Origin: Bdellovibrio bacteriovorus
GTDB lineage: Bacteria > Bdellovibrionota > Bdellovibrionia > Bdellovibrionales > Bdellovibrionaceae
Direction: 5' to 3'
Length of the DNA: 64,000 nucleotides
Assembly (NCBI RefSeq): GCF_001592755.1
Contig: NZ_LUKF01000019.1
Location: 124,001-188,000 of the forward strand
Positions 1 through 9,171 of this stretch are shown one piece after another (positions within the stretch are counted from its first letter, which is position 1; each line of letters starts with the position of its first letter). The position numbers and the translations under genes are program-made. The notes under the pieces were generated by a model. The model saw only the letters and a list, made by a program, of their open reading frames with translations. It was not told where the DNA came from and searched no databases.

Positions 1-3000
1 ATCTTGTCCTTGAAGAGCGATAGCCACGATACGGAAGCTCGTCGTGGAGTCATTCAATGGAACATCAACCTTCGCCTCACCTTGCGCATTGAGTGTGATT
101 GAAGGATTCCAATAAAGAAGTGTATCAAAAAGTTCACGCCTTAAAGCCCCGCCTCCATCACCGCCAATCGGCAAAGCCTTAAGACCGAAGTGACGTTTAC
201 CAATCACAAAGGTTTGAGACGTCGCGGTCTGCAGCGTGTGAGCACGCATTTTCATCATCGCTTTTAATAAATCCCAAGAGTTATTATCGCGAAGTTCTAG
301 CAAACCTTCATCCACTGCTACCAATGCCACTTCACCTTGAGCGGCCAGCTTTCCGTTGGCGTCTTTAACTTGAACGCGCACCTGTGCTTTATCGCGAGCT
401 TTATAGGATTTGCGGTCTGTCGTCACATCGACTTTTAAAGAATAATCTTTCCAGCCGACTTTGATATTAGTCATGCCCAGTTTAAATGCGGGCTTACCTA
501 AATCAACCAGAGCCGTGGGCTTTGGATCATTAAGGCGTCCGCGAATGGCAAAGGCCGAAACCACAACATTAGGTGAATACTCCTTTTTGATAGGAAGACG
601 AATCACGGGGTTCTCGCCTTTAACATCCACCACTTCAGAGTAAAGAACGGAGTCACGTTCCACCGTTAAAAGTACTTTGGCTGAGGGAAACGGAGTGCGC
701 AATTGAAATTCTGCAGTTTCTCCCGGCTCGTAAGTTTTCTTAAACGGAATCAAATCGGCACGGTCATTGTCGTTTGAACCGAACCATTGAGTTTCTCCGG
801 GTGCAACGATCCATTGGTTCACGTTTGCCAAGGCCTCTTTGCCGTTCGCATCTTTTGTTGAAACAACCGCTAAGACGGAACCGGTCGCTTTTGTTTTACC
901 AGCGCAACTAAAAATGCCCTTGTTATTTGTTTCGCCACGACAAAGTTCGCCGATTTTTTTAAATTCTCTGAAATCTTCGTAAGCGTAGAAACCACCGACA
1001 AGACGTTTACGATGTGAATAGTACTGACTTGTATAAAGATCGACTTGAACCTTTTGTTTCTTAAGAGGTCGCTGTTGTAAATCCAAAGCCACGACATCGA
1101 ACTCGACAAGATTTGGAGTCGCCCACCACGATTTTGCTTTAATACCCAGAATGACTGAAGAAGGCCACATACCAAAGGACCGAATGGCCGTCTGGATTTC
1201 TCCATTAGGGTCTTTAAATTCGACCTCCGTGCGAAGGCGCTGTGGTCCCCCGCCATACTTTAAGTTTTTAACCGGCACTTCCGCGCTTCCCTGAGGGTTG
1301 AGCTTGAATTCAATAACACCACTTTGTGGAATATGACGAGCCCCCTCGTCTTCACCGCTGCGAAAAAGGCCTTCTTTAACCGAACCATTTGCGAACGAAA
1401 AATCCTGGAAGTCATCGTCCTCTGGCAGGAAGGTGTCAGGCTCGACACTCCAACGCATCTTCATCGGAAGACCGGCCGCGGGGCCTCCAGAAAAATAAGT
1501 CCCGCTGACCTGTACTGGAACTTGGGACTCTAAAACATAGTTAGGTTGCGGACTTGATAGACGCACTTGCAAAAGAGGCACGCGGAAGCTCTCGATAGAA
1601 AATTCTCCTACGGACATCGAAATGAGCGGTGTCTCTTTTTCAGCTATCATCGTCCAGCGACCCATTTTTACACCCGAAGGAATGGGCCATTTAATTAAAG
1701 CCGTGCCATTTTTTTTATTCCACTTTAATGGAAGTTTGAAGGATTGCAGACCGGAGTCATGAGAAAGAACCAACGTCGTCGGCCACTCTTTTTCCGTTGG
1801 AAGCGACAAGCCCGACTGGTTTGGTTTTCTGATTACGATCTTTGAAGACAATGTTTCTTCAGGTTTAAATAGCGTACGGTCCAAGATAGCATGCGCGATA
1901 AGAGGCGATGCCGAAGTATTAAACCCTAGTTGGAAGCGCCAAGATTCGATACCGCGGTCCCAAGAAGAATGTGTGAAAGTGAAGTCATCACCCTTTTCCG
2001 CGACGGCAAAAAAGCCGTCATTGTAAAACGAATCGTACTTTTGGTTGGTCGGAAAAGATTTTTTGAACTTGAAATAGGCAAGGCCTTTTGAGTCGGTTTT
2101 ACCTTCGGCCACAGCATTCCCGTGGATATCAAAGATTCGCACTGTCGCTTGAGAAACAACTTGGGTATTTTTCAACTCTGTCACCCACACCCAAGCCTCA
2201 TCACCGGAATGCTTAATATGTGTCGCCATATTGGTTACTAAAGCAGATGTGCGCACAAAGAAGGGGGCCTTCTTATCTAAGAGACTTTGTCCCAGAAGAG
2301 CGCTTTGCATTTCGACGACGTAAAAACCTTTTTTCTTAAGAGGAATACCGACGACTTCCATGTCAGACGCCTTCAGCGGCTTTTGCACTTGGATCTTTTC
2401 AACAGAGGCCTTGCCAGCCAGAGATAGTGAAGTTTCACCTGTAGACTCTTTTTGAACTTTATTGAGGTTGGCAATCACCTCTTTAAACTGCGCCGCTGAA
2501 AGCTGTCCCGTCCAACCCACAAATTTCGTCTGAAGACTTTTTTCAACACGACGTAAAGTCACAGGCAAAACGGCTTGCTCAGCCTCAATCACTCCAAAGT
2601 CAGCGGCAAATTTCAATAAAGAAGGATCATCGCCGGTTTTAATTGTCAGTGGAAACTGTGACTTATTCGTCAAAGATCTGCCGTCTTCGTCTTTGATATC
2701 TGCAGGAACAATCAACTGAAATTGCGCGTTCTGCGGAAACGGACCTTTAAAGTTCAGATATCCAACTCTTTCTTTTTCCGCCGTTCCTTCAAGGCTTGAA
2801 GCAAATATCTTCTGTTTTTCTTTTGTCTCGATATAAATTCTTTTTGCATCGGCCACCGCAATCGACGCATTGAAGGTCACGCTCATACCTAAAAGAGGAA
2901 TACACGGTTTTCCAGGGGCTTCTCGTTCACAAGAAAACTGGGCTTTAAAAGCTTCTGCTACCGTGAATTCAAATGTCTCTTCTTCCGGTGAAGAATATCC

Positions 3001-3630
3001 CGCAATAGATTGAACACCTCTTCCCCAAATCAGACTGACTTTTGCTCCCGCCGGGAAAGTGCGAGTCGCTTTAACGACAATGAAGTCACCTTTAAAGCTG
3101 TCTTTTTCGAATTTATATTCTTCTTCGGCAGAGGCCTTAATCTTTTTTGCCTCTCCGTCCGAAACCACTTCTGCAGGAATACGATCACCTAAACCCTCAA
3201 CGACGAAGTAAGCTCCTGACGACACACTTTCTTTTTTTACCGGCGCATCCAGCATCAAGAGAAAACTCTGCTGTGGGTCAATATTGCGATACACACGAGG
3301 AAAAATTTCCGTCACGTGAGGGCCGCCTGTGTTGAACTGAAAATTTTGACCGGCCACTTCAATAGTACAAGCACTGCCGCCAGGAAGAGGTTTTTTAAAA
3401 TCGAAGACCCAGTTTTTTGTGTCGATCCATCGACCTTGTCCATCCTTAAAGCATTCACTCCGTGCTGGTGCATCTAACTTGATTTCTCCGAAGCGCACCA
3501 TAGGCTTTGCAAATTCAATTCGCACCTGATCCACAGACTTTACAAAGCCTTGAGGTGTCAGAGTTTTAATCTGGATTTTTTCTTGAGCATAAGAGGATGA
3601 AACGAGTGAAGCCAGAAGCAGGGCGAACAT
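1..3630 (-). CDS. Alpha-2-macroglobulin-like secreted protein (3' end beyond the left edge)
   Basis: An open frame of 1210 codons runs without a stop to base 1, so the C-terminus is missing. It starts at ATG 3630 behind TAAGGAG and opens with a short signal peptide ending near SYA-Q (residue 15). Successive beta-rich MG-type domains follow; LFKPEETLSSKIVIRKP matches the MG2 'FxPGET' motif. Near the left edge LNDSTTSFRIVA matches the start of the A2M domain, so the thioester region (CLEQ in active family members) would lie outside the window. Known bacterial members are periplasmic or lipid-anchored and trap proteases or protect the envelope. The family is clear; whether the thioester is present cannot be judged here. 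Confidence 0.88.
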   Translation of the reverse strand, partial: MFALLLASLVSSSYAQEKIQIKTLTPQGFVKSVDQVRIEFAKPMVRFGEIKLDAPARSECFKDGQGRWIDTKNWVFDFKKPLPGGSACTIEVAGQNFQFNTGGPHVTEIFPRVYRNIDPQQSFLLMLDAPVKKESVSSGAYFVVEGLGDRIPAEVVSDGEAKKIKASAEEEYKFEKDSFKGDFIVVKATRTFPAGAKVSLIWGRGVQSIAGYSSPEEETFEFTVAEAFKAQFSCEREAPGKPCIPLLGMSVTFNASIAVADAKRIYIETKEKQKIFASSLEGTAEKERVGYLNFKGPFPQNAQFQLIVPADIKDEDGRSLTNKSQFPLTIKTGDDPSLLKFAADFGVIEAEQAVLPVTLRRVEKSLQTKFVGWTGQLSAAQFKEVIANLNKVQKESTGETSLSLAGKASVEKIQVQKPLKASDMEVVGIPLKKKGFYVVEMQSALLGQSLLDKKAPFFVRTSALVTNMATHIKHSGDEAWVWVTELKNTQVVSQATVRIFDIHGNAVAEGKTDSKGLAYFKFKKSFPTNQKYDSFYNDGFFAVAEKGDDFTFTHSSWDRGIESWRFQLGFNTSASPLIAHAILDRTLFKPEETLSSKIVIRKPNQSGLSLPTEKEWPTTLVLSHDSGLQSFKLPLKWNKKNGTALIKWPIPSGVKMGRWTMIAEKETPLISMSVGEFSIESFRVPLLQVRLSSPQPNYVLESQVPVQVSGTYFSGGPAAGLPMKMRWSVEPDTFLPEDDDFQDFSFANGSVKEGLFRSGEDEGARHIPQSGVIEFKLNPQGSAEVPVKNLKYGGGPQRLRTEVEFKDPNGEIQTAIRSFGMWPSSVILGIKAKSWWATPNLVEFDVVALDLQQRPLKKQKVQVDLYTSQYYSHRKRLVGGFYAYEDFREFKKIGELCRGETNNKGIFSCAGKTKATGSVLAVVSTKDANGKEALANVNQWIVAPGETQWFGSNDNDRADLIPFKKTYEPGETAEFQLRTPFPSAKVLLTVERDSVLYSEVVDVKGENPVIRLPIKKEYSPNVVVSAFAIRGRLNDPKPTALVDLGKPAFKLGMTNIKVGWKDYSLKVDVTTDRKSYKARDKAQVRVQVKDANGKLAAQGEVALVAVDEGLLELRDNNSWDLLKAMMKMRAHTLQTATSQTFVIGKRHFGLKALPIGGDGGGALRRELFDTLLYWNPSITLNAQGEAKVDVPLNDSTTSFRIVAIALQGQD

Positions 3631-3782
3631 AGAAAATCTCCTTATCGCTTAAGCTTCGTTGGCGTGACTAAGCACTGTCACTCGATGATGCCCTCGGTTA
3701 TATAGGACCTAGACTCTCGTATTGATACACCCAGAGTTTTTATCTATGTATGCATTAGCAATTATCTATTGGAGAACCCTTT

Positions 3783-3798
3783 TTGTCTCGTGAGACAA
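3783..3798. promoter_or_regulatory. Inverted repeat ahead of small membrane gene
   Basis: Seven-base arms TTGTCTC and GAGACAA are separated by two bases, about 12 nt before the ribosome site of the next small gene. It could be an operator or a 5' UTR hairpin; no promoter boxes around it are convincing. The rest of the gap 3631-3820 shows nothing else I can name. Confidence 0.25.
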
Positions 3799-3820
3799 TG
3801 AGGATACAAGGGAGGTCTAT

Positions 3821-3943
3821 ATGACCACACTCGCAACAAGAGCCCTTCTAGCCAATAAAATCCGCATAGGACGCGTGGTGCTTTTCATTTACCTTTCGAC
3901 TTTTACTTTCGTCGGACTTCTGACTTACTTTGCGAATAGATAA
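3821..3943 (+). CDS. Small single-pass membrane protein (40 aa)
   Basis: ATG 3821 follows GGGAGG at a good distance and the frame closes at TAA 3941-3943. The peptide has a basic N-terminal part (residues 1-18, with NKIRIGR) and one hydrophobic stretch (about 19-37, VVLFIYLSTFTFVGLLTYF) ending in ANR. This suggests a single membrane span. It has no recognisable family. The ribosome site and clean membrane-protein composition are the support. A similar small gene lies at 7723-7833. Function unknown. Confidence 0.6.
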   Translation: MTTLATRALLANKIRIGRVVLFIYLSTFTFVGLLTYFANR

Positions 3944-4002
3944 ATGACATTTTCATCGTCGCAGGTAAAAATGCTCCTGTAGAACTTTGCAAAGGAGATC
4001 CG

Positions 4003-4584
4003 ATGAAAAAATTATTGCTTGTTGCACCCGTTGCTTTGATGTTTGCCGGCTGTGGCTTGTTTCAGAAAAAGACTTCAGATTCAACGACTTCGACAACCTC
4101 AGAACAGACTTCGTCTCAAGACGCCGCAGCGTTGGCGCCTACACGCGCGCAAGCTGTCCTCAAAGCTTCTCACGATTCAAAAGTGAAAGGCATCATCCAC
4201 TTCACTGAAGATGGAAATTTGAAAATTGAAACTATGGCAGAAGGTTTAAAGCCAGGTCCCCATGGTTTTCATATTCATGAAGTTGGTGACTGCTCTAAGG
4301 GAGATTTCTCTTCTGCGGGTGGCCACTTCAATCCAACACAAGGACATCATGGGTCTACAGATTCTAAACACCGTCACGCCGGTGATTTGGGAAATCTAAT
4401 GGCGAACGGCAAAGGAAAAGCCAACGTAACAATGACGGTAGAAGGCCTGACGTTAAAGCCAGGACCTAACAGCATCATTGGTAAGGCTGTCATTATTCAC
4501 AAAGATAAAGATGATTTGAAATCTCAACCTGCGGGTAATTCCGGTCCACGTATCGCGTGCGGAGTTATTGAGGCTGTAAAATAA
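4003..4584 (+). CDS. sodC: Cu/Zn superoxide dismutase, lipoprotein
   Basis: This 193-residue protein would convert superoxide to oxygen and hydrogen peroxide in the envelope. The signal peptide ends in lipobox MFAGC, with Cys17 as the lipid anchor, followed by a Ser/Thr-rich linker. The full SodC metal set is visible: H90 and H92 (HIHE), bridging H108 (GGHFNP), H116, H125 and D128 (HAGD), and H166. The disulfide pair C97/C186 and the active-site Arg in GPRIACG (R183) are also present, so the enzyme should be active. The start follows AAAGGAG. It faces the FAH-family gene with only 8 bases between stop codons. In a predator it may counter oxidative stress during prey entry (inference). Confidence 0.93.
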   Translation: MKKLLLVAPVALMFAGCGLFQKKTSDSTTSTTSEQTSSQDAAALAPTRAQAVLKASHDSKVKGIIHFTEDGNLKIETMAEGLKPGPHGFHIHEVGDCSKGDFSSAGGHFNPTQGHHGSTDSKHRHAGDLGNLMANGKGKANVTMTVEGLTLKPGPNSIIGKAVIIHKDKDDLKSQPAGNSGPRIACGVIEAVK

Positions 4585-4607
4585 GTGAAGGCTTAAACAG
4601 CCTTCAC
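4585..4607. terminator. Hairpin between convergent sodC and FAH-family genes
   Basis: Perfect 9-bp stem GTGAAGGCT/AGCCTTCAC with a 5-nt loop, covering the stop region of both convergent genes. Neither strand has a strong T run, so termination would be weak or need a factor. Confidence 0.4.
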
Positions 4608-5573
4608 CTTCTGAGAAATCTTTCCAAAGATACTTTGACCTTGAGCATCCGACATCTGCATTTCAATGGTGTCGCCTGCTTTCATAAACGGCGTCTTAAT
4701 GGCGCCGTTTTCAATTTGTTCAATCATGCGCTTTTCAGCTAAACAGCTTGAACCACTGCTGTGATCATCGTTTGAAACAGTTCCACTGCCGATCAATGTG
4801 CCCGCTGCCAGATTGCGTGTCTTCGCCGCGTGAGCAATCAACTGACCAAAATGGAAGTGCATGGCACCTGCATTCGCTTTTCCGAAAAACTGACCATTGT
4901 AAGTCACATTCAACGGCAAATGAATTCGACCACCTTTATAGGCTTCACCCAACTCATCCGCTGTTACGGCAAACGGAGAAAGCGCCGAAGCGGGCTTACT
5001 TTGGAAGAAACCAAAACCGCCTGCGAGCTCTTCAGGGATCAAACCGCGTAAAGACACGTCGTTAATCAAAACAAACAAACGGATGTACTTTAAAGCTTCA
5101 TCGGGAGTAACGCCCATTGGAACAAAATCTGTAACCACACCCACTTCGCCTTCGAAATCAGTGCCGTGCGCGAAATCACGCTGCGGAATATCTTCGGTCG
5201 GCGCTAGGAACTGACCACACTCCCCTTGATACATCAAAGGAACTGTTTCCAGTGTTTCAGGCAAAGCCGCTTTACGAGCCATGCGAACTAGTTTGATGTG
5301 ATAGATAAAAGCAGAGCCGTCGGCAAAAAGCCATGTGCGTGGAAGCGCTGAATGGAAATCGCTTTCCTTTACAGGAAAGGCATTCGCGGCTTTCCCTTCA
5401 TTCAAATCCGTATAAAGCTTCTGCAAAGAAGCTTCTTTGTCCTTCCACGACTCCAGCGCTTCTCGCAAATTCGGAGCAATGTGTGTCGCTTTGACCGCCA
5501 TTTTTAAGTCACGGCTGACAACACACAATTCACCATCTTTACTTAGCGCTGATTTTAAAGAACCCAGTTTCAC
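4593..5573 (-). CDS. Fumarylacetoacetate hydrolase family protein
   Basis: This 326-residue protein has an N-terminal FAH-type domain and a C-terminal hydrolase fold. Candidate metal ligands are the E-x-E pair E141/E143 (FEGEVG) and D172 (NDVSLRG), with K193 in QSKPAS. The family splits carbon-carbon bonds in beta-diketo acids such as fumarylacetoacetate. Maleylacetoacetate isomerase is encoded nearby at 6977, which favours a role at the end of tyrosine/homogentisate breakdown to fumarate and acetoacetate. I see no homogentisate dioxygenase in the window, so a related keto-acid hydrolase is possible. The start is GTG 5573 behind AAGG; an upstream ATG at 5580 is out of frame. Confidence 0.85.
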   Translation of the reverse strand: MKLGSLKSALSKDGELCVVSRDLKMAVKATHIAPNLREALESWKDKEASLQKLYTDLNEGKAANAFPVKESDFHSALPRTWLFADGSAFIYHIKLVRMARKAALPETLETVPLMYQGECGQFLAPTEDIPQRDFAHGTDFEGEVGVVTDFVPMGVTPDEALKYIRLFVLINDVSLRGLIPEELAGGFGFFQSKPASALSPFAVTADELGEAYKGGRIHLPLNVTYNGQFFGKANAGAMHFHFGQLIAHAAKTRNLAAGTLIGSGTVSNDDHSSGSSCLAEKRMIEQIENGAIKTPFMKAGDTIEMQMSDAQGQSIFGKISQKVKAV

Positions 5574-5582
5574 GATTCATCC

Positions 5583-6128
5583 TTAGTCAAAAGTAATCTG
5601 CAGATTCGCACCGACGGCACGATAGTCTTTCAAACCATCAGCCACTTCACCGCTTGCAGATTCATAGTACAATGCAATTCCGAAGTCAGGAGCAAACTTG
5701 AAGCTTGCACCGATCAAAAGTGGAACCAAAGGAGATTTGACTCCTGTCACGTTTCCGATGTCCGCGTTCTTATCCAAGTTCATACCCAAAGAAACGCCGG
5801 CAAAGACACCCGCATATTCTTCAAACTTATACATAAGCGCTACTGGGATATCCAAATAGTTCATAGTCACTTTGTTTTCAGGAGGACCGTCAACAGTTAA
5901 AGGTCTTTGAGTGTAAAGAAGACCTGTTCTTAGGTGCAAAGGGCCTGACAATGGAAAGTGCGCTGTTGCTCCGAATTGGAATCCTATTTGTGAGCTTGTA
6001 GAAGCGCCTGAATCCACATCACCAGATTGGCTACGAATACCCACTTCTAATCCATAATCGATATCGGCCAACGCTGAAGAGGACATCAATCCCACAACTG
6101 CCATCAATGAAAGAGCTAACTTTTTCAT
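5583..6128 (-). CDS. Small outer-membrane beta-barrel protein
   Basis: This 181-residue protein has a clean signal peptide (MKKLALSLMAVVGLMSSSALA). The rest alternates polar and aromatic residues in short strands, typical of an 8-stranded barrel of the OmpW/PorT-like type, and ends in LQITFD. It lies 9 bases upstream of the FAH-family gene and 57 downstream of the orphan membrane domain gene on the same strand. Exact family and function are not recognisable. Confidence 0.7.
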   Translation of the reverse strand: MKKLALSLMAVVGLMSSSALADIDYGLEVGIRSQSGDVDSGASTSSQIGFQFGATAHFPLSGPLHLRTGLLYTQRPLTVDGPPENKVTMNYLDIPVALMYKFEEYAGVFAGVSLGMNLDKNADIGNVTGVKSPLVPLLIGASFKFAPDFGIALYYESASGEVADGLKDYRAVGANLQITFD

Positions 6129-6185
6129 CCTTAAATCCTCCTAAAATTCTTCTTACGAAGTGGGAAAATCCTCCCACAACTTCAA

Positions 6186-6911
6186 TTATTTATCAAAACA
6201 CCACACAGCATTCAGCGCCATCTCATTTATAGCCGTATTCGAGGACACTTCGCTGTGCTCCAAAGCTAAATGATGAGGTTCCACTGTGCCTCGAGCGGCC
6301 AAAACGATAAGGACTAGTGGAAGCAAGATACGTAGAGCTGTCTCCAAGGTCGAACCTCTTTGCGGAGAATACTCATCCTTCCACTCGCCAAATTTAAGAC
6401 TTTTAATCAGCATATAGCCTAAGCTAAATAACAAAACCGTAATAACTACGAAGATCCAAGTTTGATTCGGTTGAAGTCCTTGCGCTTGCTCGATAAAGAC
6501 TTGCGGATGCCAAGACATGTATTCTTCAAAACGCATGCGGCGCCCGTGCTTAGCAAAATAAAAGAAATCAATAAAGCTCATCACGCAGATCAAAAACCAA
6601 ATGACCGTAAAATAGCTTTTGTAAAAGACGAACATTCCACGCGGCCATTTCTCTGTGACGGCTTGAATCAGCAACAGGAAATAAAGTGGAATAAATAAAA
6701 AGCCAAAGATCAAAAGATCAAATCTTAAACCCGCAACGAAAGATTGAAGAACTTCCGTAAAAGGCACCTCTGCCGTCGCATGAAAGACGGAAAGGAAATA
6801 TAAATTCATGCGGAACAAAGTCATGAAGACGATCATGGCTAAAGCCAGCATGCATAATTTCAAGAAAACTTTTGTGGAAAAACGCAGTGAAAAGATAAAT
6901 CTATTAGGCAC
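6186..6911 (-). CDS. LtaS/sulfatase-type membrane domain without catalytic domain
   Basis: This 241-residue protein has about five hydrophobic segments (roughly residues 14-43, 66-87, 96-115, 150-170 and 190-207). FDLLIFGFLFIP and the C-terminal AARGTV...INEMALNAVWCF resemble the membrane half of LtaS-like phosphoglycerol transferases/sulfatases, including the exit to the extracytoplasmic catalytic domain. The protein stops there, and only 57 bases separate it from the next gene, so the sulfatase domain is absent. It may be a truncated remnant or a stand-alone membrane protein. The start is GTG 6911 behind AAGGA. Family placement is from memory of the motif layout. Confidence 0.6.
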   Translation of the reverse strand: MPNRFIFSLRFSTKVFLKLCMLALAMIVFMTLFRMNLYFLSVFHATAEVPFTEVLQSFVAGLRFDLLIFGFLFIPLYFLLLIQAVTEKWPRGMFVFYKSYFTVIWFLICVMSFIDFFYFAKHGRRMRFEEYMSWHPQVFIEQAQGLQPNQTWIFVVITVLLFSLGYMLIKSLKFGEWKDEYSPQRGSTLETALRILLPLVLIVLAARGTVEPHHLALEHSEVSSNTAINEMALNAVWCFDK

Positions 6912-6976
6912 CGAAAAGTCCTTTGACTGATCTAAAAATCGGGAATGAAATAAGCCATCTCACTAGGAGTAAGTAT

Positions 6977-7636
6977 ATGTCCTCAATGACACTTTACAAC
7001 TACTTTCGAAGTTCCACTTCGTACCGTGTTCGTCTGGCTTTGAATGTGAAAGGCCTGGATTTCGAATACAAGCCGATCAATCTTTTGAAGGCGGAACAAA
7101 GATCGGAAGCATACTTAAAGATCAATCCCCTAGGTGGTCTTCCAACTTTGGTTCACGGCGGAAAAAATATTCCTGAGTCCTTTGCGATCATGGAATACCT
7201 AGATGAGGTGTTTCCAGAGCCCGCACTCTTCCCCAAAGATGCTTACCTAAAAGCCCGCGTTCGCCAAGTCTGTGAAGTGATCAATTCTTTCATGCACCCT
7301 ATGTGCAACTTAAAGACGTTAAATTATCTAGAAAAAACTCACGGCTATGACCAAGCCAAAAAGGAAGAATGGGCCGGATTCTGGTTGCCCCAAGGACTTG
7401 AGACTTTAGAAAAAACTTTGCAGGAATTTTCTGGTACTTACAGTTTCGGCGACACGATCACCATGGCGGATTTGTTCCTAGTGCCACAGCTACTTACTTG
7501 CCAACGCTTCAAGGTCGACATCACAAAGTATCCAACACTGATGAAGATCAACGAAAACTGCAAGAAACTTCCCGCATTTGAAAAGGCTCACCCTTTCAAA
7601 CAAATCGACACGCCTGACGAATTCAAAAACAAATAG
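6977..7636 (+). CDS. maiA: Maleylacetoacetate isomerase (zeta-class GST)
   Basis: This 219-residue protein isomerises maleylacetoacetate to fumarylacetoacetate with glutathione. The signature SSTSYRVRLAL is at residues 11-21, in the thioredoxin-like N-domain, followed by an ESFAIMEYLDE motif and a helical C-domain with FGDTITMADLFLVPQ. The start is ATG 6977 behind AGGAG (6965-6969); an upstream in-frame ATG at 6923 has no comparable ribosome site. With the FAH-family enzyme encoded at 4593 it would complete the last two steps of tyrosine degradation. Confidence 0.9.
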   Translation: MSSMTLYNYFRSSTSYRVRLALNVKGLDFEYKPINLLKAEQRSEAYLKINPLGGLPTLVHGGKNIPESFAIMEYLDEVFPEPALFPKDAYLKARVRQVCEVINSFMHPMCNLKTLNYLEKTHGYDQAKKEEWAGFWLPQGLETLEKTLQEFSGTYSFGDTITMADLFLVPQLLTCQRFKVDITKYPTLMKINENCKKLPAFEKAHPFKQIDTPDEFKNK

Positions 7637-7650
7637 GCTTTAAAAATGCA

Positions 7651-7685
7651 AAAGAGGATCTCGCCTTCGCTAGATCCTCTTTTTT
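7651..7685 (+). terminator. Rho-independent terminator after maiA
   Basis: 11-bp stem AAAGAGGATCT/AGATCCTCTTT with a 10-nt loop, followed by a T run. Confidence 0.85.
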
Positions 7686-7722
7686 AGACTCCTTTGTCCG
7701 TTACCTTTCAAAGGAGTCCGAT

Positions 7723-7833
7723 ATGCGTAACAAAACCTTACGTACTATTCGGAAGATCTTAAAAGTTACTAAAGCTTTTTTGATAGTAGTTCTGCTCTTG
7801 CTAACTATTATCGCGAAGCTTAAGTCTTTGTAG
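7723..7833 (+). CDS. Small single-pass membrane protein (36 aa)
   Basis: ATG 7723 sits 6 nt after AAAGGAG and the frame ends at TAG 7831-7833. The peptide begins with a strongly basic stretch (MRNKTLRTIRKILKVTK) followed by a hydrophobic span (AFLIVVLLLLTIIA) and the tail KLKSL. The layout resembles the small gene at 3821. Candidate roles are a membrane regulator or a toxin-like peptide, but nothing in the sequence decides this. Bases 7834-7946 hold no feature I can support. Confidence 0.6.
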   Translation: MRNKTLRTIRKILKVTKAFLIVVLLLLTIIAKLKSL

Positions 7834-7946
7834 GTGTCTCTATTTGAAGCGTTCCCAACGGTACAAGTGACTAAAGAACCAAGGTCGGGACTTAAAATCC
7901 AACGGCGAAGAAGTCACGGATGAGGCCCTCTAGCGAAGGCACTTCT

Positions 7947-8825
7947 TTAATTGGAATGAATGAACAGGAAGTTCCATTTATCGATCACCGGAATCACAAT
8001 GAAGACCAGCATCGAAACATTCAGCCACATAAAGAAAGCCAACCAGCGCTCTGTGCCGTTTGATTTATAGTAGCGATAGAATTCTTGAAGAACTTTAAAG
8101 CAGAACGGGAATGTCAGAAGAACGAACATCCAGCTTGCATGCACAAACATCGGTGCCGCTAAAGCCACGCCCACATATACAAATGTATAAAGACCGATTT
8201 GAAAAAGAGTGCGTTCCATCCCTAGTGCCACCGGCAAAGTCGGAACTCCCCCGGCCGCATAATCGTCTTTGAACTTGATCGCCAAAACCCAGAAGTGCGG
8301 CATTTGCCACAAGAACATAATCAAGAATAGATACAGAGATTCAGGATTTAAGATGTCAGGATTAGCGACCGCATAACCAATCGTCACCGGCAATGCTCCA
8401 GGAATCGCACCCGGAACTGCGGCATAAACCCAGCGGCGCTTCCAGTACATGGTGTAGGCGACATTGTATAAGAATACACAAACCAAACCCACCCAACCTG
8501 CAACAGGCTCAAGGGTGAACAAGAAATTCAAACCAACAACTAAGAAACTGACAGCCAAAATTCCTGCTGCTGCTGGCTTAATTTTTCCAGCCGCAATCGG
8601 GCGCTTGGATGTGCGAGGCATTTTTTGATCGAGTTTCCACTCTTGAACTTGGTTTAAAGCCAAAGATCCAGAAGCCAGGAAGTAAATCCCCAACAGAGTT
8701 TCTAAGAACTCTTTCCAGCTAAATGTTTGTTCGATTTGAAAACCAGTGGCATAGCCGGCTAATCCCGCAAGAACCGAGAAGACGACTATGCCAAATTTGG
8801 TAAGATCGGCGTATGTTCTAAGCAC
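7947..8825 (-). CDS. ctaB: Protoheme IX farnesyltransferase (heme O synthase)
   Basis: This 292-residue polytopic membrane enzyme of the UbiA prenyltransferase family attaches a farnesyl group to heme B for the terminal oxidase. The conserved aspartate-rich region is NQVQEWKLDQKMPRTSKRP (about residues 59-77), and YTMYWKRR and WQMPHFWVLAIKFKDDY are typical of CtaB/CyoE. It is the last gene of the oxidase operon, 4 bases after subunit IV, which fits supplying heme for that oxidase. Confidence 0.93.
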   Translation of the reverse strand: MLRTYADLTKFGIVVFSVLAGLAGYATGFQIEQTFSWKEFLETLLGIYFLASGSLALNQVQEWKLDQKMPRTSKRPIAAGKIKPAAAGILAVSFLVVGLNFLFTLEPVAGWVGLVCVFLYNVAYTMYWKRRWVYAAVPGAIPGALPVTIGYAVANPDILNPESLYLFLIMFLWQMPHFWVLAIKFKDDYAAGGVPTLPVALGMERTLFQIGLYTFVYVGVALAAPMFVHASWMFVLLTFPFCFKVLQEFYRYYKSNGTERWLAFFMWLNVSMLVFIVIPVIDKWNFLFIHSN

Positions 8826-8829
8826 GATC

Positions 8830-9165
8830 TTATAAAGGACTTACCTCAATCACACGTGTTGCGATATCAACAACGCTGAAGAGGAGAAGAACTACCAGGA
8901 AGAAGAAACCAGACGCGAAGATAGCGCGATTCATGTTTGTGTCGTCTTTCAAGTGCATGAAGTACAACAAAACCAGAGACGCCTTCACCGCCGCAATAGC
9001 AAACGCAACAAATGCTGCGAAAGCGCCAAGCTGAGCGTTGAATTGATGCGCGATCACGGTCAAGAAAGTCAAACCAAACAAAGCGCCGCCCACTTTAAGG
9101 TAAGTGGACATCGGCGTGATGTGTGGATGCAAAACATTTGGATCGTTTTGAGTGTTGCTAGCCAT
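8830..9165 (-). CDS. ctaF: Cytochrome c oxidase subunit IV (prokaryotic type)
   Basis: This 111-residue protein has three hydrophobic segments (about residues 25-43, 48-71 and 83-103) and the family-typical VLLYFMHLKDDTNMN after the second. These small subunits accompany caa3/bo3-type oxidases. It lies 6 bases after subunit III in the operon. The symbol follows the caa3 convention. Confidence 0.85.
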   Translation of the reverse strand: MASNTQNDPNVLHPHITPMSTYLKVGGALFGLTFLTVIAHQFNAQLGAFAAFVAFAIAAVKASLVLLYFMHLKDDTNMNRAIFASGFFFLVVLLLFSVVDIATRVIEVSPL

Positions 9166-9171
9166 TTTTAA

